From Smallanthus sonchifolius (lineage: Eukaryota > Streptophyta > Magnoliopsida > Asterales > Asteraceae), in assembly GCA_023525975.1 (NCBI GenBank), contig CM042046.1:54679373-54743372 (forward strand): DNA of 64,000 nucleotides, in the 5' to 3' direction. Of this stretch, positions 55,046-64,000 are shown in pieces (positions within the stretch are counted from its first letter, which is position 1; every line of letters starts with the position of its first letter). The notes beneath the pieces are model-generated. The model made no database searches. It was not told the DNA's origin and saw only the letters and a program-made list of their open reading frames with translations. The translations under genes were made by a program, and so were the position numbers.

Positions 55046-57080
55046 TGTGACAATCCGACTTTTCAAGCTAACTCACTTGGTATTTCCGTTAAATATTATG
55101 TTCAATCCTAACCAAGTTAACCCAATTATAAAACCAATGGATCATTTCTGTCAAAGCTGATGTTGCAAGGGCTGGTTTTGTAAATAACCAGAAACCCTAG
55201 TAGGCATGGTCACGCCAAGTGCCTTGGCATGGTCGCGCCTCTTGTCAGTTGAAACGTAAACGCAGTCTTTAATCGCAAATTCGTTGTGATTAGTAACCGA
55301 TATCTACATTTATGACATTAACGAACCTAATTAAGACTTTAATCGTCGTTTTTACGTCAAGTTAATCTAAATTATGATGATTTATCTCGTAACCGCCGAT
55401 CACCTTCATGTATCCGTCGATTTCAGTCATTTTGATCATAATCCTCTCAAGAAAACGCACTGCACGCCTTATTCGAACCTCTCTGAAGCTCCTGTACGCG
55501 TTGATTTGGCTGGAGTTGTAGCAAAAGTCACCGGAGATCAAACCCGTCGCCGTCGGATAAGTTCTAGCCGTACACTATCAATCTGTCATCCATTCTGGTA
55601 ATCACGTATCTCCTTAGCTTTGTTTCAATATGCTAATCAAAAGCCCTATCATAATTTAGGCTAGCATTATCAAATTTAACTCAATCAGAAACCAAGGGTT
55701 CGTATTATTTTCCGATTTAGCCGAACCCTATCAATTCGATAACTATTATTGAAATTAATCAACCCCTCAGACTCGAAATGAACCGGTTAGCATAACCCCC
55801 ATGTCCTTTTGGTCAATCGCGATCGAAACCAAACGGATTTGGACTTATTGGGTTATTCTGTTAAACTCTGTAACTGTGAATCCGGGAGACACGGTCGTGC
55901 CAAGGTTTTAGCACAGTCGTGCCTCACCCTCTGACCCGGTCTAGTTTTGATTTATATTTATATTTCCAAAACAATAATTATTATATTATATTAATATGTT
56001 TTAAAACCGGAACACCACCCGTAGACTCGGGTTTAGTTTTGTAACTCGTATCCGTTATTTAAAACTCGTTTATAAAATAATATATTATTTTCAATATTTG
56101 AACTCAATTAAAAACAATATATATATATATATTTTTATTATTTGTCACTCGTCACAAATCGTAGTTTTTCTTAATTGATTAATTTAAGAATCCTGTATCC
56201 TCGTAGACACGTTCTTCTACTCGTTGATCTTTAGAGCGTTCTTATAGGACATTCCGTGTTCCGTGTGTCGTCACATATTCCATTTTAACCATAATAATTA
56301 TGTTGTACTTGTGTGATTACTACCTACGCAATCAGGTGAGCTTTCACGGCCCCTTTTACTGCTTTTAAACTGGGGGAGAAAACATGACGCAAACTCTTTT
56401 TGATTTTTGTACTACATTATGTATCACTTGTTATTACTATGCGTAAACTCTATCATGAAAGTCCTCACATCGAACCGTTTAAATATGAGAATAGCGAGGT
56501 ATGTTGGGTAGTGCTACTGGGTTTGACAAACCTCACCCGCGTTAGTCGCACAAACTCGATTGGATATCGAACGGGTGCAATATTGACCTAAACGTGCACC
56601 ATGGTTGATAGGTCTGGTAGGAGGAATTCAAACAGTCAGTTTACGGTTGCGAGCGTAACAGCAAACATGAACATGGGTTAGCTACCTGTTGATATATATA
56701 TTGATTGTACAATAAATCTGGTAAACGTTTATTTATACTGAAACCTTTGAACTCATCAACCTCGTGTTAACATCGTTTTTTTACATGTTTTCTCAGGTCG
56801 CATAAGATAAGGCACAGGTGCACGCATAGGGCATGCATGGAGTCTTATGATTTATTTATAAATTAATATTGTTGAATTGCTTGTACTTTATTTTTGGACT
56901 TCGTTTGGACTAGACACTTGGGACTTTTTCTTGGGCGCGTTTCCGCACTTACTTTGATCATTTATGATATATTTTTATTTTAGTCTCATATAGTGTCGTT
57001 CAATGTAACTAATGACTGTGATCCTGGTTTGTCACTTCCCAAACGGTAAAACTCCGTTAGTTGAAATTGGGGGTGTGACA
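55046..57080 (+). repeat. Element E 3' LTR
   Basis: 2035 bp. Compared with the 5' LTR it lacks most of the GGTCGTGCC array (junction about 55938) and a shorter piece near 56305 and 56935, and has many substitutions. Frames at 55374-55601 and 56400-56591 are shadows. Confidence 0.9.
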
Positions 57081-57085
57081 GATGG

Positions 57086-57180
57086 GGTGGGAGTTTAGGT
57101 TTTTGGGGGGTTGGTGGGGTAGGGGGTTTAGGTTTTTAGGGGCTGGGTGGGGTGTAGAGTTTAGGTTTTTGGGGATGGAT
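57086..57180. repeat. GTTTAGGTTTTT minisatellite, about 3 units
   Basis: Three roughly 35-40 bp units with GTTTAGGTTTTTGGGG and G-rich spacers lie just outside the right end of E. The left flank of E (about 46795-46845) has related GGGTTTAG/AGGTTTTTGAAGAG sequence, so E inserted into this array. Confidence 0.7.
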
Positions 57181-57276
57181 TACACATATACAGTACCTTT
57201 AATAAGAAGTTTTTTTGTTTTCTCATTAAAATGATTTTTCTCATGAACTAAACCCTTGTATGATTTGTATGTATAC

Positions 57277-57500
57277 TATGTTAATTTTTTTATTATTTGA
57301 GTGTGCTTTTTTTCTCGAGCTAACGCTTTTTTTGCGTCTAGGAAAACCAATTATACGGTATAATCAAATTTTAGAATTTAATAATAGCTTTTTTTAGTTT
57401 ATTGAAAGAATAATAATATTCTTCAATACGTAATATGTTAAATTTTTATTATTTGAGTGTGCTTTTTTTTTCTCGAGCTCACGCTTTTTTTTGCGTCTTG
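57277..57500. repeat. Short direct duplication at the outer edge of the left arm
   Basis: A phrase with ATTATTTGAGTGTGCTTTTT, CTCGAGCT and ACGCTTTTTT occurs at about 57291-57340 and again at 57438-57492. Only one counterpart is present in the right arm. Confidence 0.65.
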
Positions 57501-59297
57501 CGCCTAGGCCCTAGGCGATGCCTATGCGCCTAGAGTGCGTTTTACGCCTTTGATAACTATGTGTTAATGATCTTTATTGTGTGTCTGAAAAGTCATCTTT
57601 ACAAGTAGAGTGAGAGAAAAGTCATGTATCAATACAACCTATATGAAAAGCATGGATACATTTAGGCTACAGTCTAAGGTTATCATCACCCTCGAATTTG
57701 CAATTCACAGAACATACCCAACAAGTTTCATAGCTGGAAAGTATAGGCTATTGGTTTTTCATTTTTAATTAGCGCCTCAATCAAAGAACGACCATCTTTT
57801 GTTGTGGTGGAAGGTCCTGTAGAAAAAAGGTTGACTCGTCTCTCTGTTGATGGCATGTGTCGTGAAGATGTTGGTAGCTCATTTGAAGTGGGAGTGGGAC
57901 CGTGAGTTGAAGATCTTTCATCCATAGCTGAACTCTGAGTTGGAGATCTTTCATCTATGACTGAAATTGAAACATGGTATTCCTTTTGTACAAAACATAA
58001 GTTGAAGAAAAATAAAAAACAAGACACAAATAAAATAATATGTAGTAGGTTATTGAAAAAAAGCTTAACTTTTCAAATAAATATTACCATCTTTGTTTGT
58101 CTCTTTTTCATTTGAATTTGTCTCCATTTCTCCTAGGCTAGGGGAGTGGGGGGATTAGATTGTTCTGAAACACGCCCTCATCTTCAAGAGGAAGTGATTG
58201 TTCAGAAAGCTGAACAATCACTTCTTGTTTATCAGCCTCTTCAAATAGCAACAAAAAACATCATGTTAGTATAAAGACAAAATGTTAACAAAGAAAAACA
58301 CATTAGCAGCTGCACCACATTCGCCAGTTGGTAGCATGGTATTCTTCTTGTACAAAACGAAACAAGTCACATAAATAAAATAGTTATAAGAACTACTTAC
58401 TCATTATGAACTTTGTCCTATCATCTCATAGGGCTTTCGCTTTACAAAACTCATCATTCCAACTCCTACCTCTTTCAGGCTTGCTCATACGTCTATCTTT
58501 TCTGCGTCGCAAAGGTAGCAATCCCCTATTTATCGATGTCCAGAATTTGATCGCCTCTTCCATCGGAACATCGAATCGCTCTGGATTTATACAGGGGAAG
58601 TTTCGTCCCTCGATACCAAATTTAACACTTATCGAAATTTGCTGAGTTATGCGTTCGAGGAAATTAATTAGGCCTTGAGTTTCATAGTTATGGAGGTTAA
58701 CCTGTTATCAAACACAAAAAATGTATCAGACAAGAGACAAAACCCCATGACAATATAAAAACACTAAGAAATTTACATATTCACTTCTCATATTTTTGAA
58801 AAACTCGACATATTATTCTTTTGTGTGTCCCTTGCTTGTATCTTGTGAGAGCTTATACGATTGTTTCGTCCATTGTTTCATAAAAGGGAAATCGGTTGCA
58901 TGAAAATTCTCCGCACCCATTATAGTCGCAAAGCCAGGAACCATTTCATAGAGAAAAAATTGCATATTAAAAAAATGGCTCATGTAACTAAAGAAATAAT
59001 ACACCATGCATTACAATGAAAGGAAGAAAGGGCCAAGGCAGTTGAGACAGACATAAGAGTATATACGTGCGAATGGAATCATTGAATCCAGCCAACATGG
59101 CTGCCCTCATGCAAAATTTTTAATATTTTCGATGTCCTTTAACAGTGGGATGTACATGTGTGAAACAGAGCTGGAGTAGTTTGAAGAAATCACAGCTCCA
59201 ATAGCCTGGAAGCAAAAAAGCTTCAAATTTTATTCAGAGGTTAGTTCATCTTTTTAAAGTGTATTAACTAAACTCAATGCCAATGTTCCCTTACTTA

Positions 59298-60222
59298 GGG
59301 TGTTGGGGGCCATTAACCCCAATACTCATTTACTCACCAAAACTACACAATAGAATTCTGCCACCTCAAAACTACTCATTTACTCATTTACTTAGATTTC
59401 ATTGGAAACACCCTACTCATTTACTCACCAACTTTTTTTTTATAAATAAACATTTAATTTAAAAAAAGACGATTTCATTAAAATAAAAATTAACATAATA
59501 CAATTAAAAATAAAAAAACCTACAAAATAAATAAAAGTTAGATAATAAAATTTTAAAATCTAAAAGGTGCAATGCCATCCATACTTTGCGGCAATTTCAC
59601 GGATGATTTCGTTTGGATCACGATACGGTTGGTTTTGGTATTGGTAGGAAAATTGAGATAAAAAATTAGGATCCATATCAAGCGAAAATTACGATAAAAA
59701 ATTATGATCCATATTTGGATCGGTTGAACTTTGAGGGTAGTAGTTTGGATATTGAGGTTGCGGGAAATAGCTTGGAATTGGTTGAGGAGGTGGTTGTGGT
59801 CGTTGAGGAGGTTGTTGGGCTCGTTGGGGAGCGGCTTGGGTTCGTTCGGGTCGCAGTTGAGATTGAACTTTTGGCCTAAATTTTCTATGCTTTGTTGATT
59901 TTTTGGATGACCCTTCCATTTTTTGTAGAGTGTAAAATTATATAGATGAGATGAAAGATATATAGATGATAGGTAAAAATATATGTGTGTGGAATGTGGG
60001 TATATATAAGTAAAAAATTAGAATTTTTTTAAAGCACCCAACCCACCCCCACCCCCACCAACGGCTACATGCCCAACGGCTAGTAGCACCAAACACCCGA
60101 GTATATACACTCGGTCCAACTACTCGATCACCCCTACTCGAGTGATTGGGGGCGGTGTTCCCCTTTACTCGGTTCCCTTTTCCTTTACTCGATTGTATGC
60201 GGGTATCCCGCCCCCAACACCC
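59298..60222. mobile_element. PIF/Harbinger-like non-autonomous element, 925 bp
   Basis: Ends GGGTGTTGGGGGC / GCCCCCAACACCC form a 13-bp inverted repeat. A 3-bp TTA duplication flanks it (59295-59297 and 60223-60225), as for PIF/Harbinger. Its absence from the right arm shows the pre-insertion site directly. It carries a fragment of an ORF on the minus strand. Terminal sub-repeats TACTCATTTACTC and ACTCGAGTGA-like motifs are near the ends. Confidence 0.82.
59558..59919 (-). pseudogene. Fragment of a Harbinger-associated ORF (N-terminal part)
   Basis: ATG at 59919: MEGSSKKSTKHRKFRPKVQS, then a Gln/Pro-rich stretch and PNYYPQSSTDPNMDHNFLS before a TAA. A roughly 36-bp duplication (59648-59678 and 59684-59714) follows, after which a similar reading resumes (DPNFLSQFSYQYQNQPYRDP ... 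REIAAKYGWHC) up to about 59565. This resembles the start of the second protein of PIF/Harbinger elements in Asteraceae (recall). It is truncated and has no Myb/SANT core. Confidence 0.45.
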
Positions 60223-60362
60223 TTACGGCCTTGAGATGACTAACAACAGATTCAGTTACGAAATTCTTTAACACTTTAATTATGTTTTCGTCGATTTTTA
60301 CACCGGTTACCGCATGTCCAACAATGTTCAATTCAGTAATGAACAAAATGTCTAGCAACCCA

Positions 60363-60418
60363 TAATGGATCTTGACATCCTCGTTGAAGTTAAAAGAAAA
60401 GTCTTCAAACTTCAAAAA
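60363..60418. other. 56-bp loop of the inverted duplication
   Basis: Unpaired centre between GCAACCCA (left arm) and TGGGTTGC (right arm). It appears to be single-copy sequence of the same pseudogene (EDVKIHYGL-type reading on the minus strand). Confidence 0.75.
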
Positions 60419-62197
60419 TGGGTTGCAGGACATTTTGTTCATTACTAGATTGAACATTGATGGACATGCGGCAACCGGTGTAGAAACCGACGAAAACATA
60501 ATCGAAGTGTTAAAGAATTTCGTACATGAATCTGTTGTTAATCATCTCAAGGCCGCAAGCAAGGGAACATTGGCATTGAGTTCACTTAATACACTCAAAA
60601 AAGATGAACTAACCTCTGAAGAAAGTTTGAAGCTTTTTTGCTTCCTGGCTATTAGAGCTATGATTTCTCCAAACGACTCCAGCTCTGTTTCACACATATA
60701 CATCCCACTGTTAAAAGACACCGAAAATATCAAAAACTTTGCATAGGGGCAACCATGTTGGTTGGATTCCATGATTTCATTCGCATGTATCCACTCTTAT
60801 GCCAGTCTCAACTGCCTGGGCCCTTTCTTCCTTTCATTGTAATGCATGTTGTATTATTTCCTTAGTTACACGAGCCATTTTATTTATTTTTTTAATATGC
60901 AGGTTTTTCTCTGCGAAATGGTTTCTGGCTTTGCAACTATGATGGGTGCGAAGAATTTCCATGCAATCGAATTCCCTCCTATGAAACAATGGTCGAAACA
61001 ATTGTACAAGAGCTCACAAGATACAAGCAAAGGACACACAAAAGAATAGTATGTCGAGTTTTTCAAAAATCTGAGAAGTGAATATGTAAGTTTCTTAGTG
61101 TTTTGATATTTTCATGAGGTTTTTGTCTCTTGTCTGATACATTTTTTTTGTGTTTGATAACAGGTTAACCTCCATAACTATGAAACTCAAGGCCTAATTA
61201 ATATCCCCGAACGCGTGAGCCAACAATTTCCGATAGTTGCAGCGACTGTTTCGGTGTTGAATTTTGGTATCAAGGGACGAAACTTCCCCTATATAAATTT
61301 AGAGCGATTCGATGTTCCCATGGAAGAGGCGATCGAATTCTGGACGTCGATAAAAAGGGGATTGCCACCTTTGCGACGCAGGAAAGATAAGCATTGGAGC
61401 AAGCCTGGAGGAGTTAGGAGATGGAATGATGAGTCTTCTAAAGCGAAAGCACTATGTGATGATAGGACAAAGTTCATAATGAGTAAGTAATTCTTATGAC
61501 TATTTTATTTGTCTGGCTTGTTTCGTTTTGTACAACAAGAACACCATGCTGCCAACTTGCGAAGGTGGTGCAGCTGCTAACATGTTTTTTGTTAACATTT
61601 TGTCTTTATACTAACATGTTTATTACTGCTATTTGAAGAGACTGATAAACAAGAAAAAAGTGATTGTTTAGCTTTCTGAACAATCACTTCCTCTTGAAGA
61701 TGAGGGTGTGTTTCAGAACAATCTATACCCCCACTCCCCTTAGCCTGGGAGAAAAGGATACAAATGCAAATGAAACAGAGACAAACGAAGATTGTAATAT
61801 TCAATTGAAAGCTGAATTGAAAAGTTAACCTTTTTTCAATAACCTACTACATATTATTTTATTTGTGTCTTTTTTATTCTTTAACTTATGTTTTGTACAA
61901 AAAGAATACCATGTTTCAACTTAAGTCATGGATGAAACATCTCCAACTCAGAGTTCAGGTATGGATGAAAGATCTTCAACTCAAAGTTCTCCAACTCACC
62001 GTCCCACTCGCACTTCAAATGAGCTACCAACAACTTCACGACACATGCAATCAACAGAGAGACGGGTAAACCTTTTTTCTCCAGGACCTTCCACCATAAC
62101 AAGAGATGGACGTTCTTTGATTGAGGAGCTAATTAAAAACGAAAAACCAAGAAACCTATACTTTCCAGTTATGAAACTTGTTGGATATGTTTTGTGA
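60419..62197 (+). pseudogene. Unrecognised multi-exon pseudogene (right-arm copy)
   Basis: Exon-like pieces with plausible splice sites are present. About 60419-60838 reads DILFITRLNIDGHAATGVET, LKLFCFLAIRAMISPNDSS, then TAG at 60745, then QLPGPFLPFI before GTAATG. 60903-61085 (after ATGCAG) reads VFLCEMVSGFATMMGAKNF, then KE-TAG-YVEFFKNLRSEY before GTAAGT. 61164-61483 (after AACAG) reads VNLHNYETQGLINIPERV, VPMEEAIEFWTSIKRGLPP. A Ser/Thr-rich piece lies at 61928-62197. No domain is recognised. The left arm has stops at the same two codons, so the gene was dead before it was duplicated. Confidence 0.55.
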
Positions 62198-62564
62198 ATT
62201 GCGAATTCGAGGGTGATTATACTCTTACACTGTAGCATAAATGTATCCATGCTTTTCATATGGATTGTATTGATACATGGTTTTTCTCTCACTACACTTG
62301 TAAATATGACTTTTCAGACATACAATGAAGATCATTAACACATAGTTATCAAAGGTGCAAAGCGCACTCAAGGTGCATAGGCCTCGCCTAGGGCCTAGGC
62401 GCAAAAAAAGTGTGGGCTCGAAAAAAAAACACACTCAAATAATAAAAAATTAACATATTTTATGTATTGAAGAATATTATTACTCTTCAAATAAAGTAAA
62501 AAAAAGCTATTCTATAATTCCAAAATTTGAACATAAGTATTATACAGTATAAATGGTTTTCCTC
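60419..62564 (+). repeat. Right arm of the large inverted duplication
   Basis: Pairs with 57344-60362 (minus the Harbinger-like insert). It holds the unrecognised split pseudogene in plus orientation. The outer edge lies in a MITE (62341-62862), so the duplicated segment included part of that element. Confidence 0.85.
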
Positions 62565-62862
62565 TCTTCTCATTAACATTATCAACTATATAATCCCAGC
62601 TGATATAGATAATCTTTGTAGGATATACATAATAAATCAATTGTTATACAAATCTACAACCGTCTCCTAAAATCACAGTAACTAGCAATGAGATTGAGAG
62701 GATTATGGTTGTCAAATGGATAATCTCGGCTAATATTAAGCATTAAAATAAAAAAAAAACCCTTAAAACTAGCGTCTGGGAAACTTAAACAGATAAAAGC
62801 GCAATTATAGGGTCTCGCCTAGAAATATCGCCCGCATAAGGCGAGTGCTTTTAATAACAATG
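62341..62862. mobile_element. hAT-like MITE 1, 522 bp, CCTAGG-rich ends
   Basis: Starts CATAGTTATCAAAGGTGCAA; the right end, reverse-complemented, starts CATTGTTATTAAAAGCACTC. It is flanked by CATTAACA (62333-62340) and CATTAACC (62863-62870), an 8-bp duplication with one mismatch. No coding capacity. Confidence 0.65.
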
Positions 62863-62869
62863 CATTAAC

Positions 62870-63236
62870 CATAGTTTTCAATAGCGAATAGCGGTAAATA
62901 GCGACAAGCCACCTATACGCTACGTAGCGAATAGCGGTAAATAGCGGGCGCTATTTCACATTTAACGATACACTGCTAGAAATTTTTAGAAATATTTTAT
63001 ATTCAACTATTGTAGGATTTGTAGCAATTATAATCAATAATCATCTAAACCTTCATATATTAGGGTTATTAGCAACCCTATTTAAATTAATCAAGTAAAA
63101 AATTAAAAAATAATTAAAAAAAAAAGAAAAAACGCTATTGGGTCGCTATTCACTCGAGAAATGGAGATAGCGGTGACTAATCAATTCGCTATGTAGCGCG
63201 CTATAGCGCCCGCTACAAGCGCTATTGACAACTATG
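62870..63236. mobile_element. hAT-like MITE 2, 367 bp, AATAGCG-rich
   Basis: Ends CATAGTTTTCAATAGCG and (reverse complement) CATAGTTGTCAATAGCG, with a perfect 8-bp duplication GCATTAAC at 62862-62869 and 63237-63244. The subterminal regions repeat GCGAATAGCGGTAAATAGCG. Confidence 0.85.
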
Positions 63237-63247
63237 GCATTAACATT

Positions 63248-63617
63248 CATGGTTGTAAAAATCGCTAGGAACTAGTCGGGCGGTGAGGTAGGGCCTAGGC
63301 CTAGGCGGGATTAATCGGATTGGAATTTTTATATGTAATTTTCAGTTTTTTATATATATACACACATTTTTATATGTAATTTTTATAAAAATGTTCATTT
63401 TTAAACCACACCAAAGGTTTTCGCCGGAATTTGACCGGATATTTAAGGTTTTCGCCGGAATTTGGCCGGAAATTTCAGGTTTTCGCCGGAATGTTCGCCG
63501 GAATCTGACCGCCTAGGCCCGATTTGGACCGCCCAGCGACTAATGGAGCGAATAGGCCAAAATTAGTCGTCATGTGACCGCCTAGCGATTAATCGGCGCC
63601 TAGGCTTTACAACACTG
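63248..63617. mobile_element. hAT-like MITE 3, 370 bp, TTCGCCGGAAT-rich
   Basis: Ends CATGGTTGTAAAAATCGC and (reverse complement) CAGTGTTGTAAAGCCTAGGC, with a perfect 8-bp duplication TTAACATT at 63240-63247 and 63618-63625. The interior has GGTTTTCGCCGGAAT repeated three times (63417-63490). A fragment of the same family may lie at 34617-34750. Confidence 0.85.
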
Positions 63618-63625
63618 TTAACATT

Positions 63626-64000
63626 TAGTAGGGGTTGTTTTGTCTAGAATAGGTTGTTGAAAAGTAACACTTGTTAGACGGGTACTAAGGTTATTTTGTC
63701 TATGCTGGACAATAACACATGTAGGTAACTTGAACCAAAATAACCATTTGTCTTTTAATGACGACCCACCCTAATGCCCTGGCATGTTACCCAAACCAAA
63801 CCTCTCCACGGTGTAGCCTAAATCGAGTCCACCAAACACATGTGTGGTTTGTCACGTTGAGCAAGTCGTGAGCCACTTTATGAACTTAGGAGTGTTTCCT
63901 AGAAGATTTAGCGTCTTTCATCTGATCCAAACCCTAAACTATAGACGATGATTATTCTTTGCTTTTCTATTACTAGATTCTAGTGTAATCTTGACTATAC
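63626..64000. other. Right edge, no supported gene
   Basis: Single-copy-looking sequence without an open frame, repeat terminus or motif that I can name. Confidence 0.4.

Larger units (their letters stand above)
46853..57080 (+). mobile_element. Element E: decayed Ty3/gypsy chromovirus, plus strand
   Basis: A 10,228-bp element with LTRs at 46853-49194 and 55046-57080 (both TGTGACA...GGGTGTGACA), perfect GATGG duplications (46848-46852 and 57081-57085), and a PBS for initiator tRNA-Met. The coding region is split by several frameshifts and stops. The LTRs differ more than those of A or B, including a large deletion in the right one, so E is older. Related to the A/B type by RT and integrase; lineage inferred. 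Confidence 0.93.
57344..60362 (-). repeat. Left arm of a large inverted duplication
   Basis: Reverse complement of 60419-62564 at an estimated 85-90% identity by eye, once the 925-bp element at 59298-60222 is removed. It carries the same split pseudogene in minus orientation and part of a CCTAGG-type MITE at its outer end (about 57480-57570). Frames at 57728-58027, 58406-58645 and 58813-59007 are pieces of, or antisense to, this pseudogene. Confidence 0.85.

Overview
This is about 64 kb of AT-rich plant nuclear DNA dominated by transposable elements. The family is most likely Asteraceae. That is inferred from remembered resemblance of the one substantial host gene (tandem kinase domains followed by phloem-protein-2-like domains) to proteins common in lettuce and sunflower; no search was run. 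I see no rRNA, no genuine tRNA gene and no CRISPR array.

Layout. 1-3.4 kb: intergenic relics, a broken PP2-like exon and a 485-bp duplicated block. 3.4-27.2 kb: one nest of retrotransposons whose layers are bounded by target-site duplications (TSDs). A solo Ty3/gypsy LTR (C, TSD GAACT) holds a 361-bp LTR-like insert (D, TSD CAATC) and a decayed gypsy element (B, TSD CAACA). B is interrupted inside its integrase/chromodomain region by a nearly pristine gypsy chromovirus (A, TSD ATGAA) with one uninterrupted 1493-codon gag-pol frame. 27.2-35.4 kb: a non-autonomous Mutator-like element (9-bp TSD), a hAT-like MITE, a tRNA-derived SINE with 13-bp TSDs, unrecognised gene-like fragments, and Helitron-like termini. 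35.5-43.7 kb, minus strand: a split gene for three consecutive kinase domains (pseudokinase, canonical kinase, degenerate kinase) followed by two PP2-like domains. Its third-domain intron holds a deleted LTR element (F, TSD GGGAT), and the 3' end is frameshifted by an extra 4-bp unit. 43.7-46.85 kb: relics, short tandem duplications and an (AT)n microsatellite. 46.85-57.08 kb: a third, badly decayed gypsy element (E, plus strand, TSD GATGG). 57.3-62.56 kb: a large inverted duplication of an unrecognised split pseudogene, with arms of about 2.1 kb around a 56-bp loop. The left arm is interrupted by a Harbinger-like element. 62.3-63.6 kb: three hAT-like MITEs end to end, each beside or inside the previous target duplication.

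How the parts relate. The only probable functional host gene is the kinase/PP2 gene, and its C-terminal half looks broken. Only element A looks capable of coding for its own retrotransposition. Two features recur beyond simple TE annotation: tRNA-like modules (A-box and B-box) on the sense strand of the LTRs of A and C, and arrays of short palindromes in the LTRs of B and E. The inverted duplication could give a long hairpin RNA if transcribed.
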